NCBI RefSeq assembly: GCF_001426865.1
Contig: NZ_LMFO01000023.1
Location: 62,001 to 126,000 of the forward strand
DNA length: 64,000 nt
Direction: 5' to 3'
DNA from: Paenibacillus sp. Root52
GTDB taxonomy: Bacteria; Bacillota; Bacilli; Paenibacillales; Paenibacillaceae
Shown here: positions 26,494 to 34,913 of the stretch, piece by piece
How positions within the stretch are numbered: the first letter of the stretch is position 1
Layout: each line of letters begins with the position of its first letter
The notes under the pieces: model-generated
Database searches by the model: none
The model's input: only the letters and a program-made list of their open reading frames with translations
Told to the model about the DNA's origin: nothing
Position numbers and translations under genes: made by a program

Positions 26494-28389
26494 TTAGCGA
26501 TTCAATAAACTACCCACATAGCGCAGCAACTCATTGGCACTCGCCGCCGTGTAGCCATGTTCCTCAATTAATCGCTTAATGACTTCGTTCATTCGTTTTA
26601 ATTGTGTCGCATCCGGAGTCTTCGTTGATGTCGTAATTTTGACAATGTCTTTCAGATCAGCAAACAGCTTTTTCTCGATGGCTTCGCGCAGGCGGTCATG
26701 GCTGCTATATTCGAACTTACGCTCCTTGCGGGAGTATGCCGAGATTCGGATCAAAATCTCTTCCCGGAACGCTTTTTTCGCATTTTCAGAAATGCCAATC
26801 TGCTCCTCAATCGAACGCATCAAGCGCTCATCCGGATCCATCTCCTCATCTGTCAATGGATCTCGGATTTTGGACCAATTGCAAAAAGCTTCAATATTAT
26901 CAAGGTAGTTCTCAAACAAAGTTCTTGCAGACTCCTCGAATGAATAAACAAACGCTTTTTGTACTTCTTTCTTGGCAAGCTCGTCGTATTCTTTGCGAGC
27001 CAGAGCGATAAAGTTTAGATAACGCTCACGCTCTTCTTTGGAGATAGAAGCATGCTGATCCAGACCGTCCTTGATTGCCCGAAGAATATCCAGCGCGTTA
27101 ATGCACTGAAGATTTTGCTTAATCAAAGCACTGGATATCCGGTTGATGACATACCGCGGATCGATTCCCGACATCCCCTCATCCAAATACTCATTCTGCA
27201 TTTCACGCAAATCTGCTTCTTTGTATCCTTCAACTTCCTCACCATCATACATCCGCATTTTCTTAACCAGATCCATGCCTTGTTTCTTGGTTTCTTTCAA
27301 ACGTGTAAGTATCGAGAAAATGGCTGCTGTCCGCAGAGCATGCGGCGCAATGTGAACATGCTTCATATCACTTTGTTGAATGAGTTTCTCATAAATTTTC
27401 TCTTCCTCAGACACCTTCAGATTGTAAGGTATCGGCATCACAATCATCCGGGACTGCAGCGCCTCGTTCTTTTTGTTGGAAATAAACGATTTGTACTCCG
27501 ATTCATTCGTATGTGCGACAATCATTTCATCTGCACTGATTAACGCAAATCGTCCAGCTTTGAAGTTACCCTCTTGCGTTAACGATAACAAGTTCCAGAG
27601 GAATTTCTCATCACATTTCAGCATCTCCTGAAACTCCATGAGTCCCCGGTTTGCTTTATTTAATTCCCCGTCGAATCGATAAGCACGCGGGTCAGACTCT
27701 GAACCGAACTCGGTAATTGTAGAGAAGTCGATGCTTCCTGTGAGATCTGCGATATCCTGAGATTTCGGATCAGATGGACTGAATGTTCCGATCCCTACCC
27801 GGTTATCTTCCGAAATGACGACTCGTTCCACCTTCACGCGGCTAATATCTCCGCCGTATTCTGTACGAAGCCGCATCTGGCAGGAAGGGCATAGGTTGCC
27901 TTCAATTCGAACACCTATTTCCTTCTCTACTTCTGGACGAAGCTCCAGTGGAATGAGATGTAAAGGCTCCTCATGCATTGGGCATCCCTCAATGGCGTAC
28001 ACTGCACCTTTTTCTGTACGGGAGAACTTCTCCAATCCACGTTTCAGTAACGTCACCAACGTAGATTTCCCACCGCTGACGGGTCCCATAAGTAATAATA
28101 TCCGTTTACGTACATCCAATCGGCGTGCTGCTGAATGGAAATATTCTTCGACTAGCTTCTCAATGGAACGATCCAAGCCAAAAATCTCTTGTTCAAAAAA
28201 CTTGTATCGTTTTTGTCCACCCACTTCTTCCACGCCGAATGATTCAATCATCTGATACACTCGTGCGTGAGCCGTCATTGCCGGAGTCGGATCTTCTCTC
28301 AGCATTGCGATGTAATCCTCAAATGTTCCGTTCCATGACAAACGGTCACTCTCTGCCCGATGTTCCGCAACGCGTTCAAAAATATTCAT
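26494..28389 (-). CDS. prkA: PrkA serine protein kinase / AAA+ protein
   Basis: 631 residues, the length of Bacillus subtilis PrkA. The N-terminal AAA+ domain has Walker A GPVSGGKST and a Cys-rich insertion (NLCPSCQMRL). The C-terminal PrkA domain resembles kinase folds. It is linked to sporulation, and both kinase and Lon-like protease activities have been reported for the family. GGGAGG precedes the ATG at 28389; the upstream in-frame start at 28485 lacks support. In many genomes prkA lies beside yhbH and spoVR. Here it is about 10 kb away and on the other strand. Confidence 0.95.
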   Translation of the reverse strand: MNIFERVAEHRAESDRLSWNGTFEDYIAMLREDPTPAMTAHARVYQMIESFGVEEVGGQKRYKFFEQEIFGLDRSIEKLVEEYFHSAARRLDVRKRILLLMGPVSGGKSTLVTLLKRGLEKFSRTEKGAVYAIEGCPMHEEPLHLIPLELRPEVEKEIGVRIEGNLCPSCQMRLRTEYGGDISRVKVERVVISEDNRVGIGTFSPSDPKSQDIADLTGSIDFSTITEFGSESDPRAYRFDGELNKANRGLMEFQEMLKCDEKFLWNLLSLTQEGNFKAGRFALISADEMIVAHTNESEYKSFISNKKNEALQSRMIVMPIPYNLKVSEEEKIYEKLIQQSDMKHVHIAPHALRTAAIFSILTRLKETKKQGMDLVKKMRMYDGEEVEGYKEADLREMQNEYLDEGMSGIDPRYVINRISSALIKQNLQCINALDILRAIKDGLDQHASISKEERERYLNFIALARKEYDELAKKEVQKAFVYSFEESARTLFENYLDNIEAFCNWSKIRDPLTDEEMDPDERLMRSIEEQIGISENAKKAFREEILIRISAYSRKERKFEYSSHDRLREAIEKKLFADLKDIVKITTSTKTPDATQLKRMNEVIKRLIEEHGYTAASANELLRYVGSLLNR

Positions 28390-28670
28390 GCTTGGTACCT
28401 CCCATGGCTCCTTTAGTGTGATTGTCAACCATTCCGAATGGTATGAAGAAATCAATAGAATTGCGGCTCCTGCTTGAATACCCATCTGCGGTCCGGATTA
28501 GTCCCGCCACCCTCTGTCCAAACGACTGATATTGTTGTGAAAAGTGTATTACATACCTATGCGGCAAATTGGATAAGTTGACCTCTTTTTTTCAATTCGC
28601 AGGTCTTAATTTTACCCATTCCTTGTTCTATCAGACATCTTGACCCTCAGAAAAAAAAGAACTGATATGC

Positions 28671-28676
28671 TATAAT
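28671..28676 (+). promoter_or_regulatory. Extended -10 promoter of the DUF2161 gene
   Basis: TGCTATAAT forms an extended -10 box about 70 bp before the ATG at 28749. No strong -35 is present at the right distance. The 28390-28748 gap is otherwise shared with the prkA promoter. Confidence 0.55.
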
Positions 28677-28748
28677 AAAGGTTCTAATTCAGGAAAACGG
28701 ACAGCACTTAACCAGGTAGAGGATCTTCACAGGAAAGGAGTGGCGAGC

Positions 28749-29597
28749 ATGGCTATTCAATACGAAACCGAATTATATCCGCCTATAAAGGCATTCTTCG
28801 AGAAGCAGGGGTATACCGTGAGAGCCGAAGTGAAGCATTGTGATCTGGTTGGTATCAGGGCTAATGAGAACGTGCCTCTAATCGTGGAGATGAAAAAGTC
28901 CTTCAACCTGTCTCTCCTTCTACAAGGGATGCAACGATTGAAACTAAGTCCAAACGTATATTTAGCGGTAGAACGTAATCGTAGTAAACGAGGAGCGGTA
29001 AACCAACGCTGGAGTGAACTGACCGCAGTCTGCAATAAACTGGGGCTTGGTTTAATTGCTGTTACATTCTACAAAACCAAATCGCCTCTGATTGATGTCC
29101 TCTGTGAACCCATCACACTAAATCATGCACTCCCTTCATCTTCTCGTAAAGGCGGCGTTAGACGGCAACGGCTGCTAAGAGAATTCGACGAACGTACCGG
29201 AGACTACAATACAGGAGGTAGTACACGCCAACCCTTAATGACGGCTTACCGCGAAAAAGCATTACGAGTTGCTACTGCATTAAGGAATGAAGGGGAAGCT
29301 TCACCCGCGATTATTGCTAAACAGACAGGAGTGGGTTCGACCGCATCCATGCTACAGAAGAATTATTATGGCTGGTTCGAACGAGTATCTCGGGGGAAGT
29401 ACATTCTCACCGTTAAGGGAAATGAGGCTCTTACAGCACATGCACATATGCTTGACCAACAGGAGCTGCTTGAACTTCGCATGAATGAATTGGAATGGAA
29501 CAATGATTCAGAGAATTCCTTCTCTAATGAGGGTGAACAGGAGCTGGAGCACGTCGCTGAAGACATGTTATCTTATGTAGTCCAAAAAAATGACTGA
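28749..29597 (+). CDS. DUF2161 PD-(D/E)XK-like protein
   Basis: 282 residues. The N-terminal part (1-125) shows a nuclease-like core, with KHCDLVGIR and VPLIVEMKKS giving the D...ExK pattern of the PD-(D/E)XK fold. The C-terminal part (from about 140) has a winged-helix look (IIAKQTGVGSTASMLQKNYYGWFERVSRGKY) and an acidic tail. The substrate is unknown. AAAGGAG eight bases upstream supports the ATG at 28749 rather than the GTG at 28740. It is monocistronic and divergent from prkA. Confidence 0.82.
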   Translation: MAIQYETELYPPIKAFFEKQGYTVRAEVKHCDLVGIRANENVPLIVEMKKSFNLSLLLQGMQRLKLSPNVYLAVERNRSKRGAVNQRWSELTAVCNKLGLGLIAVTFYKTKSPLIDVLCEPITLNHALPSSSRKGGVRRQRLLREFDERTGDYNTGGSTRQPLMTAYREKALRVATALRNEGEASPAIIAKQTGVGSTASMLQKNYYGWFERVSRGKYILTVKGNEALTAHAHMLDQQELLELRMNELEWNNDSENSFSNEGEQELEHVAEDMLSYVVQKND

Positions 29598-29637
29598 ACT
29601 TCGGGGATATTCTCCCACTCGTATGTTCAACCACGAT

Positions 29638-29669
29638 TATAAATGCCGCATATTTCTGCGGCATTTATA
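29638..29669. terminator. Inverted repeat after the DUF2161 gene
   Basis: ATAAATGCCGCA and TGCGGCATTTAT form a perfect 12-bp stem just past the gene. It is followed by A rather than T on the plus strand, so termination in that direction may be weak. Confidence 0.5.
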
Positions 29670-29676
29670 AAAAAAA

Positions 29677-29712
29677 GAGCCTGTCGTTTCCTCATTAAGG
29701 AAAGACAGGCTC
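29677..29712 (-). terminator. Terminator of azoR
   Basis: GAGCCTGTC and GACAGGCTC form a 9-bp stem, and the minus strand continues with eight T. It follows the azoR stop at 29735. Confidence 0.85.
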
Positions 29713-29734
29713 TTTACATTTCATATCGAATGAA

Positions 29735-30361
29735 TTAGAAGCTGTTAGCTACTTCAGCAGCCAGTTTCAAACCAGCGTTAACGATATTTTCGGAGTTATC
29801 AGGGGAAGCATTGTGTCCTTCAACGATAACCAATTCAGGGTTTTGGATACCCCAGAAGTTCAATACGTTTGTTACATATTTAACGGACATTTCTACAGAA
29901 GCCATAGGCTCTACAGAATATACGCCACCACGTGCGTTCAACAATGCTACTTTTTTGTCGCCAACCAGACCTACAGGGCCTTCAGCAGTGTATTTGAACA
30001 TTTTACCAGCTTGGCTCAGGTAAGAGATGTAGTTCACCAATGGAGCAGGAACTGTGAAGTTCCAGAGCGGGAATGCAAATACAACTTTGTCAGCTGCCAA
30101 AAATTGATCTTGCAATTGTGCAGCAAGTGCAGCTGCTTTTTGTTCTGCTGGAGTTGCTTCGATACCGTTAGCTGCTTTGTAACCACCAGTAATTACGTCG
30201 TTACCATAGTAAGGGATATCTGTATTGTAAAGATCCAATTCAGTAACTGTGTCACCTGGGTGGGATTCTTTGTATGCACTCAAGAATGCATCATACAATT
30301 TAACGCTCACTGCTTGATCCGCAGGGCGGTCGTTTGCTTTAACAAATAAAATATTAGCCAT
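29735..30361 (-). CDS. azoR: FMN-dependent NADH-azoreductase
   Basis: 208 residues with a flavodoxin-like fold. FVKANDRPADQAVSVKLYDAFL binds FMN phosphate and FPLWNFTVPAPLVNYI is the family signature. The enzyme reduces quinones and azo compounds using NAD(P)H and protects against thiol-reactive quinones. CGGGGG precedes the ATG. A palindrome in the leader (30393-30407) is a candidate operator for a quinone-sensing regulator. The gene is monocistronic. Confidence 0.95.
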   Translation of the reverse strand: MANILFVKANDRPADQAVSVKLYDAFLSAYKESHPGDTVTELDLYNTDIPYYGNDVITGGYKAANGIEATPAEQKAAALAAQLQDQFLAADKVVFAFPLWNFTVPAPLVNYISYLSQAGKMFKYTAEGPVGLVGDKKVALLNARGGVYSVEPMASVEMSVKYVTNVLNFWGIQNPELVIVEGHNASPDNSENIVNAGLKLAAEVANSF

Positions 30362-30392
30362 GTTTGGTTTCCCCCGTTAATTTAAAATGATA

Positions 30393-30407
30393 AGTGCTAT
30401 AGGCACT
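30393..30407 (-). promoter_or_regulatory. Possible operator before azoR
   Basis: AGTGC-TATAG-GCACT is an inverted repeat about 30 bp before the azoR start, flanked by AT-rich arms (TTTAA...TTAAA). A second repeat, GCCC...GGGC, lies at about 30424-30438. The regulator is unknown. Confidence 0.35.
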
Positions 30408-30610
30408 AAATTAAAATTGCCGCCCCTATTTATAAGGGCACAACTTATTAATACACATTATATATAAAAATGTTAGTGGATGCAATAACGTAATTACTTT
30501 GGACGCATATGGAATAGAACCCGCAGCCTGAAATGTACGTGTAACGACCATCTCAGGCGCAGATCCAATATTTTGCTTCTCTATATAATTGTATTTATTC
30601 TATTGTGTAT

Positions 30611-31834
30611 TTAACTACGTGCCGTAAATTCGGCGATGGACTCGCTGATTAGGTTCATGCCAAGTAACAGCTCATCTCGACCGGGATGACTGAAGTTCAA
30701 TCGAATATGACGATGATCTTGTTCTCCTGTAGAACAGAGAGAGCCCGGTAAAAAAGATACACCTTTTAACAGAGCTGCTCTAAGCAGTGCCCCGCTATCC
30801 AATCCTTCAGGTAACTCCACCCATAGATACATGCCCCCTTGGGGTATATCGTAATTGGAGCCCTTCCAGCCAGGCCTTTTCAACAATTCCAGCATCAACT
30901 TCAGCCTGGTTTTGTATTCCCGGTTCAATAAGGATAAATGATCCGTCCAGCGAAAAGGAGAATGAGCTAATAGTTGATACAACAATCGCTGATTCATTGG
31001 GCTGGATTGTCCATCTGCAATCCGTTTAACCGATGCCATCGCCTGAATCAGAGCTGGATGACCTGCAGCCCATCCTGTGCGTAAGGCTGGTGCAACCGTT
31101 TTGCTGAACGAACCAATGTACAAGACATGTCCACCCTGATCTGCTGTATCCAACGCGAAGAGTGATGGGTACTTGCGATAGAAATCCTCGGTCTGCAGTC
31201 CATCAAAATGCAATTCACCGTACGAATCATCCTCTACCAGCAGCACACCATAACGAGAACATAAGTCCAATACCGCCTCCCGGCGCTCCAAGCTCCATAA
31301 TGTACCCGTAGGATTACAGAAGCTAGGTGCAGCAAAAAGCAGCTTCGGCCTCACCTGCTGCATATGGCGTTCCAATTGATCCGGCAATATTCCATCAGAG
31401 TCACCCATCACAGGCACAATGATGGCTCCTTGCATCTCCAAAACTTCGAGGCAGCCTGGAGATGTAGGGTGTTCAACTAGAACAGAATCCCCTGGCTCTA
31501 ACAGCAATCTCATGACGAGATCAATGGCCTGCTGCGTTCCTGTCGTTAATAAGATCTGCTCTGGAACTGTTCGGATGCCTTTGCGAGTGTTCCAATCCTT
31601 GTCCAGCCACTCTCTTAGGGGCCTGTATCCAGCCGGCTCACCATACTGAAGTGCAGAGGGACCCGAACTAAATACAGACACAGCTGCCTCTTCCAGCAGT
31701 TTAAATGGGAACAATTCCTCTGCTGGCAACTCCTCCGCTAGAGATATGAAATAATCCTTGTCAGACATTTTGCGAATATCCCTAAGCGGTGAAGACAACA
31801 GCCTGTTTGTACGGGAGGCGAAGAAATATCTCAT
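30611..31834 (-). CDS. PLP-dependent aminotransferase, MocR/2-aminoadipate-transaminase type
   Basis: 407 residues of fold type I. The N-terminal recognition segment SGPSALQYGEPAGYRPLREWL is typical of the MocR/LysN-like group. The PLP lysine lies in SFSKTVAPALRTGW, and VEDDSYGEL and FAAPSFCNPTGTLW are cofactor contacts. There is no N-terminal winged helix, so it is an enzyme rather than a MocR regulator. The substrate is not predictable. AAAGGAG lies upstream of the ATG at 31834. It is the only gene of its unit. Confidence 0.9.
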   Translation of the reverse strand: MRYFFASRTNRLLSSPLRDIRKMSDKDYFISLAEELPAEELFPFKLLEEAAVSVFSSGPSALQYGEPAGYRPLREWLDKDWNTRKGIRTVPEQILLTTGTQQAIDLVMRLLLEPGDSVLVEHPTSPGCLEVLEMQGAIIVPVMGDSDGILPDQLERHMQQVRPKLLFAAPSFCNPTGTLWSLERREAVLDLCSRYGVLLVEDDSYGELHFDGLQTEDFYRKYPSLFALDTADQGGHVLYIGSFSKTVAPALRTGWAAGHPALIQAMASVKRIADGQSSPMNQRLLYQLLAHSPFRWTDHLSLLNREYKTRLKLMLELLKRPGWKGSNYDIPQGGMYLWVELPEGLDSGALLRAALLKGVSFLPGSLCSTGEQDHRHIRLNFSHPGRDELLLGMNLISESIAEFTARS

Positions 31835-31978
31835 TGGTCTCGTTCTCCTTTCGTCCCTATTCCGAACTATGCACATAGCTCGTAGCCACTACAACCTATT
31901 CCAAAAGAACATAGAATATGACGATTGTACATGTCACCTAACGAATCCTAGAACGCGAGAGTCATGAAATGCGGCTCA

Positions 31979-32635
31979 TCAAGAGATGGATTTGGTCTGT
32001 CTGGCACACAACGCATACCGCTCGATAGCTTGCGCTCTACTGCTCACGTCTAGCTTTACATAGATTTTACGCAAATAGTTGTCGATCGAACGACGGCTAA
32101 CGTTGATCTCACTCGCTATTTTATCATAGGTTACCCCTTGAACAATTCTTTCCATAATAAAATTTTCGGTTTCCGTCAAATCTACGATGAATTCTTCCGC
32201 TCTTGATTCAATCGGCTCCGCCCATTCTGCGCTGGTCAACCAAGCCATCGGCATGGACACATAACCTTCGCGCAGTCCAGATATCAGATGAATCAGTTGG
32301 CTAGGGGAAGCCTGCTTGGACAGCATTCCGCTTGCCCCGAGATTCATTAGATGACGGAATAACTTCACATTATCCTCATCCGTGAGAATAACGATATGAC
32401 TGTGCGCTGATACCGTTTTTATTTCGGAAATAAATTGATCTGCTTGACCTTCGGGAAGTCGATAATCCATCAGAACCAGATCAGGCTGATTGGCTTTCAC
32501 CAATTCAAGTCCTTCTGTTCCTGTCGAAGTCATGCCACGTACCAGCAGATCCTGTTGCTCTTCCAAAATTAATTTCGTTCCCAGCATGCTGGTGGGGTGG
32601 ATATCTACGATGACCACCTGCCATACTTTTTTCAT
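31979..32635 (-). CDS. Orphan NarL/ComA-like response regulator
   Basis: 218 residues. The receiver domain (1-120) has VDIHPT in place of the usual acidic pair, the phosphoacceptor Asp in VLMDYRLPEG, a Thr in VILTDED and Lys in LSKQAS. A LuxR-type helix-turn-helix follows, with TYDKIASEINVSRRSIDNYLRKIYVKLDVSSRAQAI. The HTH pattern resembles ComA-type regulators. The first acidic residue is retained but the second is His, which may weaken Mg binding. No histidine kinase gene is adjacent. Confidence 0.85.
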   Translation of the reverse strand: MKKVWQVVIVDIHPTSMLGTKLILEEQQDLLVRGMTSTGTEGLELVKANQPDLVLMDYRLPEGQADQFISEIKTVSAHSHIVILTDEDNVKLFRHLMNLGASGMLSKQASPSQLIHLISGLREGYVSMPMAWLTSAEWAEPIESRAEEFIVDLTETENFIMERIVQGVTYDKIASEINVSRRSIDNYLRKIYVKLDVSSRAQAIERYALCARQTKSIS

Positions 32636-33068
32636 TGTTGTTCCCCCTGGTTATGTATTGGACAAATTTGCTTTTCTATCCTTCGACTTCACTCTTCACC
32701 ATCGCCTGCGACAGTCCACGTATAGAAGAAGCTTGCGCTGCACAATGTCGAAATTTGAAGAAAAATAAGTGATAAGGCTCTGATTAAGCCCTACATACGT
32801 TCCATATTGTGATAAAATCCCAATTATTCCGTCTATCACGATCACAATATAGTATAATTCTCCTGTATTCCTAGCTAAAAAGGTCGAAAAACTTGCCCAA
32901 AGTTCCTACTTATTGCATCTATAAGAAATTGTATCCTAGGACTTCCTTCCGATGCAATCTCTTTTTATCCTATTACTGAAAGAATTTCATTTTTGCGTAA
33001 TCAATAGGGGCGTGATAGAATGAGGATTGGAATTTTTTTAGTACCTATAAATAACCAGGAGTGATGAT
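32636..33068. other. Divergent intergenic region, 433 bp
   Basis: AT-rich sequence between the orphan response regulator and the coiled-coil membrane protein gene. It contains the plus-strand promoter at 32993-33021 and an AT-rich stretch at 32790-32880 with direct CACGATCACAATATAG-like sequence. No gene is seen. Confidence 0.5.
32993..33021 (+). promoter_or_regulatory. Promoter of the 33069-34540 operon
   Basis: TTGCGT (32993-32998) and TAGAAT (33016-33021) are separated by 17 bp, about 48 bp upstream of the first ATG. Confidence 0.6.
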
Positions 33069-33479
33069 ATGAAACCTTCTGCTCAACCTTCTGACACCCA
33101 TCACACCCGGAGCACCAAAAGCAAGGCCGGTTCTTCAATTAAACTGTTTCTGGTCATGTGGATTGTGCTCATTGCACTCGGAGTAATCGGAACCTACTAT
33201 TATAGTAACCATCTCCAGCGGCAGATGATTGATCAGCTTCAGACACATAATCAACAGCAGATTAACGCATTGAAATCAGAATATGAAAAGCAGCTAACAA
33301 CGATATCGAAGGAAGTTTCTGACTTACAGGGACAAGTGCAATCCTTCAATGAATTGCTGAATTTCACCAAGGACAATGCAAACGACAAAACGGACAACAG
33401 CAATAAATTGTATACCCAACTGAGCGAAGTCAAAAAACAACTGGAGACCCTCCAGAAAAAGATGGATCTGCTCAAATGA
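33069..33479 (+). CDS. Single-pass membrane protein with coiled coil, unknown function
   Basis: 136 residues. A basic, Ser/Thr-rich N-terminus is followed by one membrane helix (LFLVMWIVLIALGVIGTYYYS) and an extracytoplasmic coiled coil of about 80 residues rich in Gln, Leu and Lys. AGGAG precedes the ATG. The stop overlaps the next gene (ATGA), so it is translated together with the phosphodiester glycosidase and may anchor or organise it. No family was recognised. Confidence 0.8.
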   Translation: MKPSAQPSDTHHTRSTKSKAGSSIKLFLVMWIVLIALGVIGTYYYSNHLQRQMIDQLQTHNQQQINALKSEYEKQLTTISKEVSDLQGQVQSFNELLNFTKDNANDKTDNSNKLYTQLSEVKKQLETLQKKMDLLK

Positions 33480-34540
33480 TTACACCCATTAAACAGGTTA
33501 ATCGTTTTTTTATGCTTGCACTCGCTCCATTTGTTGGACTTATGCTCTGTCTGCTGTTGTTTCGTCCTTCGCTTGAACCCGCTAATCTGGCGGAACTCAC
33601 GCCGCCGGAAGAGACGATTACGCCTCAAACCCAAGCTATTCGTCAGGATCTCTCGGGGGCTGAAGAAGCTGCCGTTCAAACATCTTCTTCTATTAAAAAG
33701 ACAACGCAATTATACAATCAAACAACAAGTACAATGTCAGCTCTTGTACAAAAGGCGACGTCACAAGCCACTCGCCCAGAAACGATCTACAATCAACGGA
33801 TCTCATCTAAACTTGGTGTACCATTTGAACGGATCAACAGTGACCGTCTTACGATTGAGATGTATCGAGTTAACCCGGGCACCTATAAGGGCTATGCGAT
33901 GAAAATCAAGCTTAAAGACCCTACAGCGATGCAGATGGCTCTCAATAGTGAAGCAGGAAAATCAGAGACGACCATGCAGGCTGTCAGACGCACCGGAGCC
34001 ATTGCTGGAATTAATGCGGGCGGCTTCGCTGATAGCGGGGGCAAACGTTATCCTCTAAGTACAACCGTTATGGATGGAAAGTATGTGAATGGATTTCAGG
34101 CTAGTTTTAAAGATTTATTTTTTGTAGGACTGAATGATGCAGGTAAGCTCGTCGGCGGCAAGTTTTTTGACAAAGGCTCCCTAGATCGCTTGCAGCCTCA
34201 GTTTGGAGCTACGTTTGTACCTGTATTGCTTCAAAATGGTCGTAAAACGCCTATCCCTGCCAAGTGGAAGGTATCCCCTAAGCGGGCTCCACGTACTGTC
34301 ATCGGCAATTACAAGGATGATCAGATACTAATTATCGTAGTGGATGGTTATAACGAGAAAGGCAGTTCCGGGGCAACCTTAGAAGAGCTACAAGGTCGTC
34401 TGTACAAGCTTGGCGTCGTTGACGCATATAATTTAGACGGCGGCGGATCTTCGTCACTGGTTCTAAACAATCGGGTGGTCAACAATCCATCGGATGGAAA
34501 TCTTAGACCTGTACCTACTCACTTTTTATTTTATAAATAA
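33476..34540 (+). CDS. Membrane-anchored phosphodiester glycosidase (NAGPA-like) domain protein
   Basis: 354 residues. An N-terminal membrane helix (FFMLALAPFVGLMLCLLLF) and a Ser/Thr/Gln-rich linker precede a NAGPA domain (about 110-354). GAIAGINAGGFADSGGKRYPLSTTVMDGK and DAYNLDGGGSSSLVLNN are its two hallmark motifs. Related enzymes cleave GlcNAc-1-phosphodiester bonds; bacterial members act outside the membrane on wall or exopolysaccharide phosphodiesters. It overlaps the upstream coiled-coil gene by 4 bp. Confidence 0.88.
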   Translation: MITPIKQVNRFFMLALAPFVGLMLCLLLFRPSLEPANLAELTPPEETITPQTQAIRQDLSGAEEAAVQTSSSIKKTTQLYNQTTSTMSALVQKATSQATRPETIYNQRISSKLGVPFERINSDRLTIEMYRVNPGTYKGYAMKIKLKDPTAMQMALNSEAGKSETTMQAVRRTGAIAGINAGGFADSGGKRYPLSTTVMDGKYVNGFQASFKDLFFVGLNDAGKLVGGKFFDKGSLDRLQPQFGATFVPVLLQNGRKTPIPAKWKVSPKRAPRTVIGNYKDDQILIIVVDGYNEKGSSGATLEELQGRLYKLGVVDAYNLDGGGSSSLVLNNRVVNNPSDGNLRPVPTHFLFYK

Positions 34541-34618
34541 ACCTGTGTAGGCATTCCTTTTCTTCCCATATTGGTTATAATAGAAGAAATTGAGATATGT
34601 GCAGGAGGTGGCAAGTAT

Positions 34619-34723
34619 ATGTCGTTCTCATTGACATTCTGGATTATCGCAATCGTACTCGCTCTGTATATGGCAGGCATCCTGACTGCATCCTACAACA
34701 ATGACAAAACAAAAGGTCTCTAA
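34619..34723 (+). CDS. Small membrane protein, 34 residues
   Basis: AGGAGG lies 8 bases before the ATG. The peptide is one membrane helix (LTFWIIAIVLALYMAGIL) with a short polar tail ending DKTKGL. A -10-like TATAAT lies at 34576-34581 and a strong terminator follows directly, so the gene looks like its own unit. The function is unknown; such peptides often sit as small subunits in membrane complexes. Confidence 0.75.
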   Translation: MSFSLTFWIIAIVLALYMAGILTASYNNDKTKGL

Positions 34724-34728
34724 TGGCC

Positions 34729-34756
34729 AAGCCTCTTCGCGAAGAGGCTTTTTTCT
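34729..34756 (+). terminator. Terminator of the small membrane protein gene
   Basis: AAGCCTCTTC/GAAGAGGCTT is a perfect stem with a two-base loop region, followed by six T. It lies 6 bp after the stop. Confidence 0.9.
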
Positions 34757-34814
34757 TTGCCTATAACGAAGCCAAATCTAAATTTGCCCTTGACTCGATA
34801 CAAGCGATACAACA

Positions 34815-34863
34815 AGAGACAAGGATTATAAAGAATGTAGTCATTCTTCTAATTCTTGTCTCT
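34815..34863 (-). terminator. Terminator of the sugar operon
   Basis: AGAGACAAG...AGAATG and CATTCT...CTTGTCTCT pair over about 20 bp with a few mismatches, 50 bp past the stop of the LacI gene that ends the operon. The T-run is weak. Confidence 0.6.
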
Positions 34864-34913
34864 TAGATCTAGCGTTCTAAACGTTATATACTCGCTACCT
34901 TTGGAGTACATCA

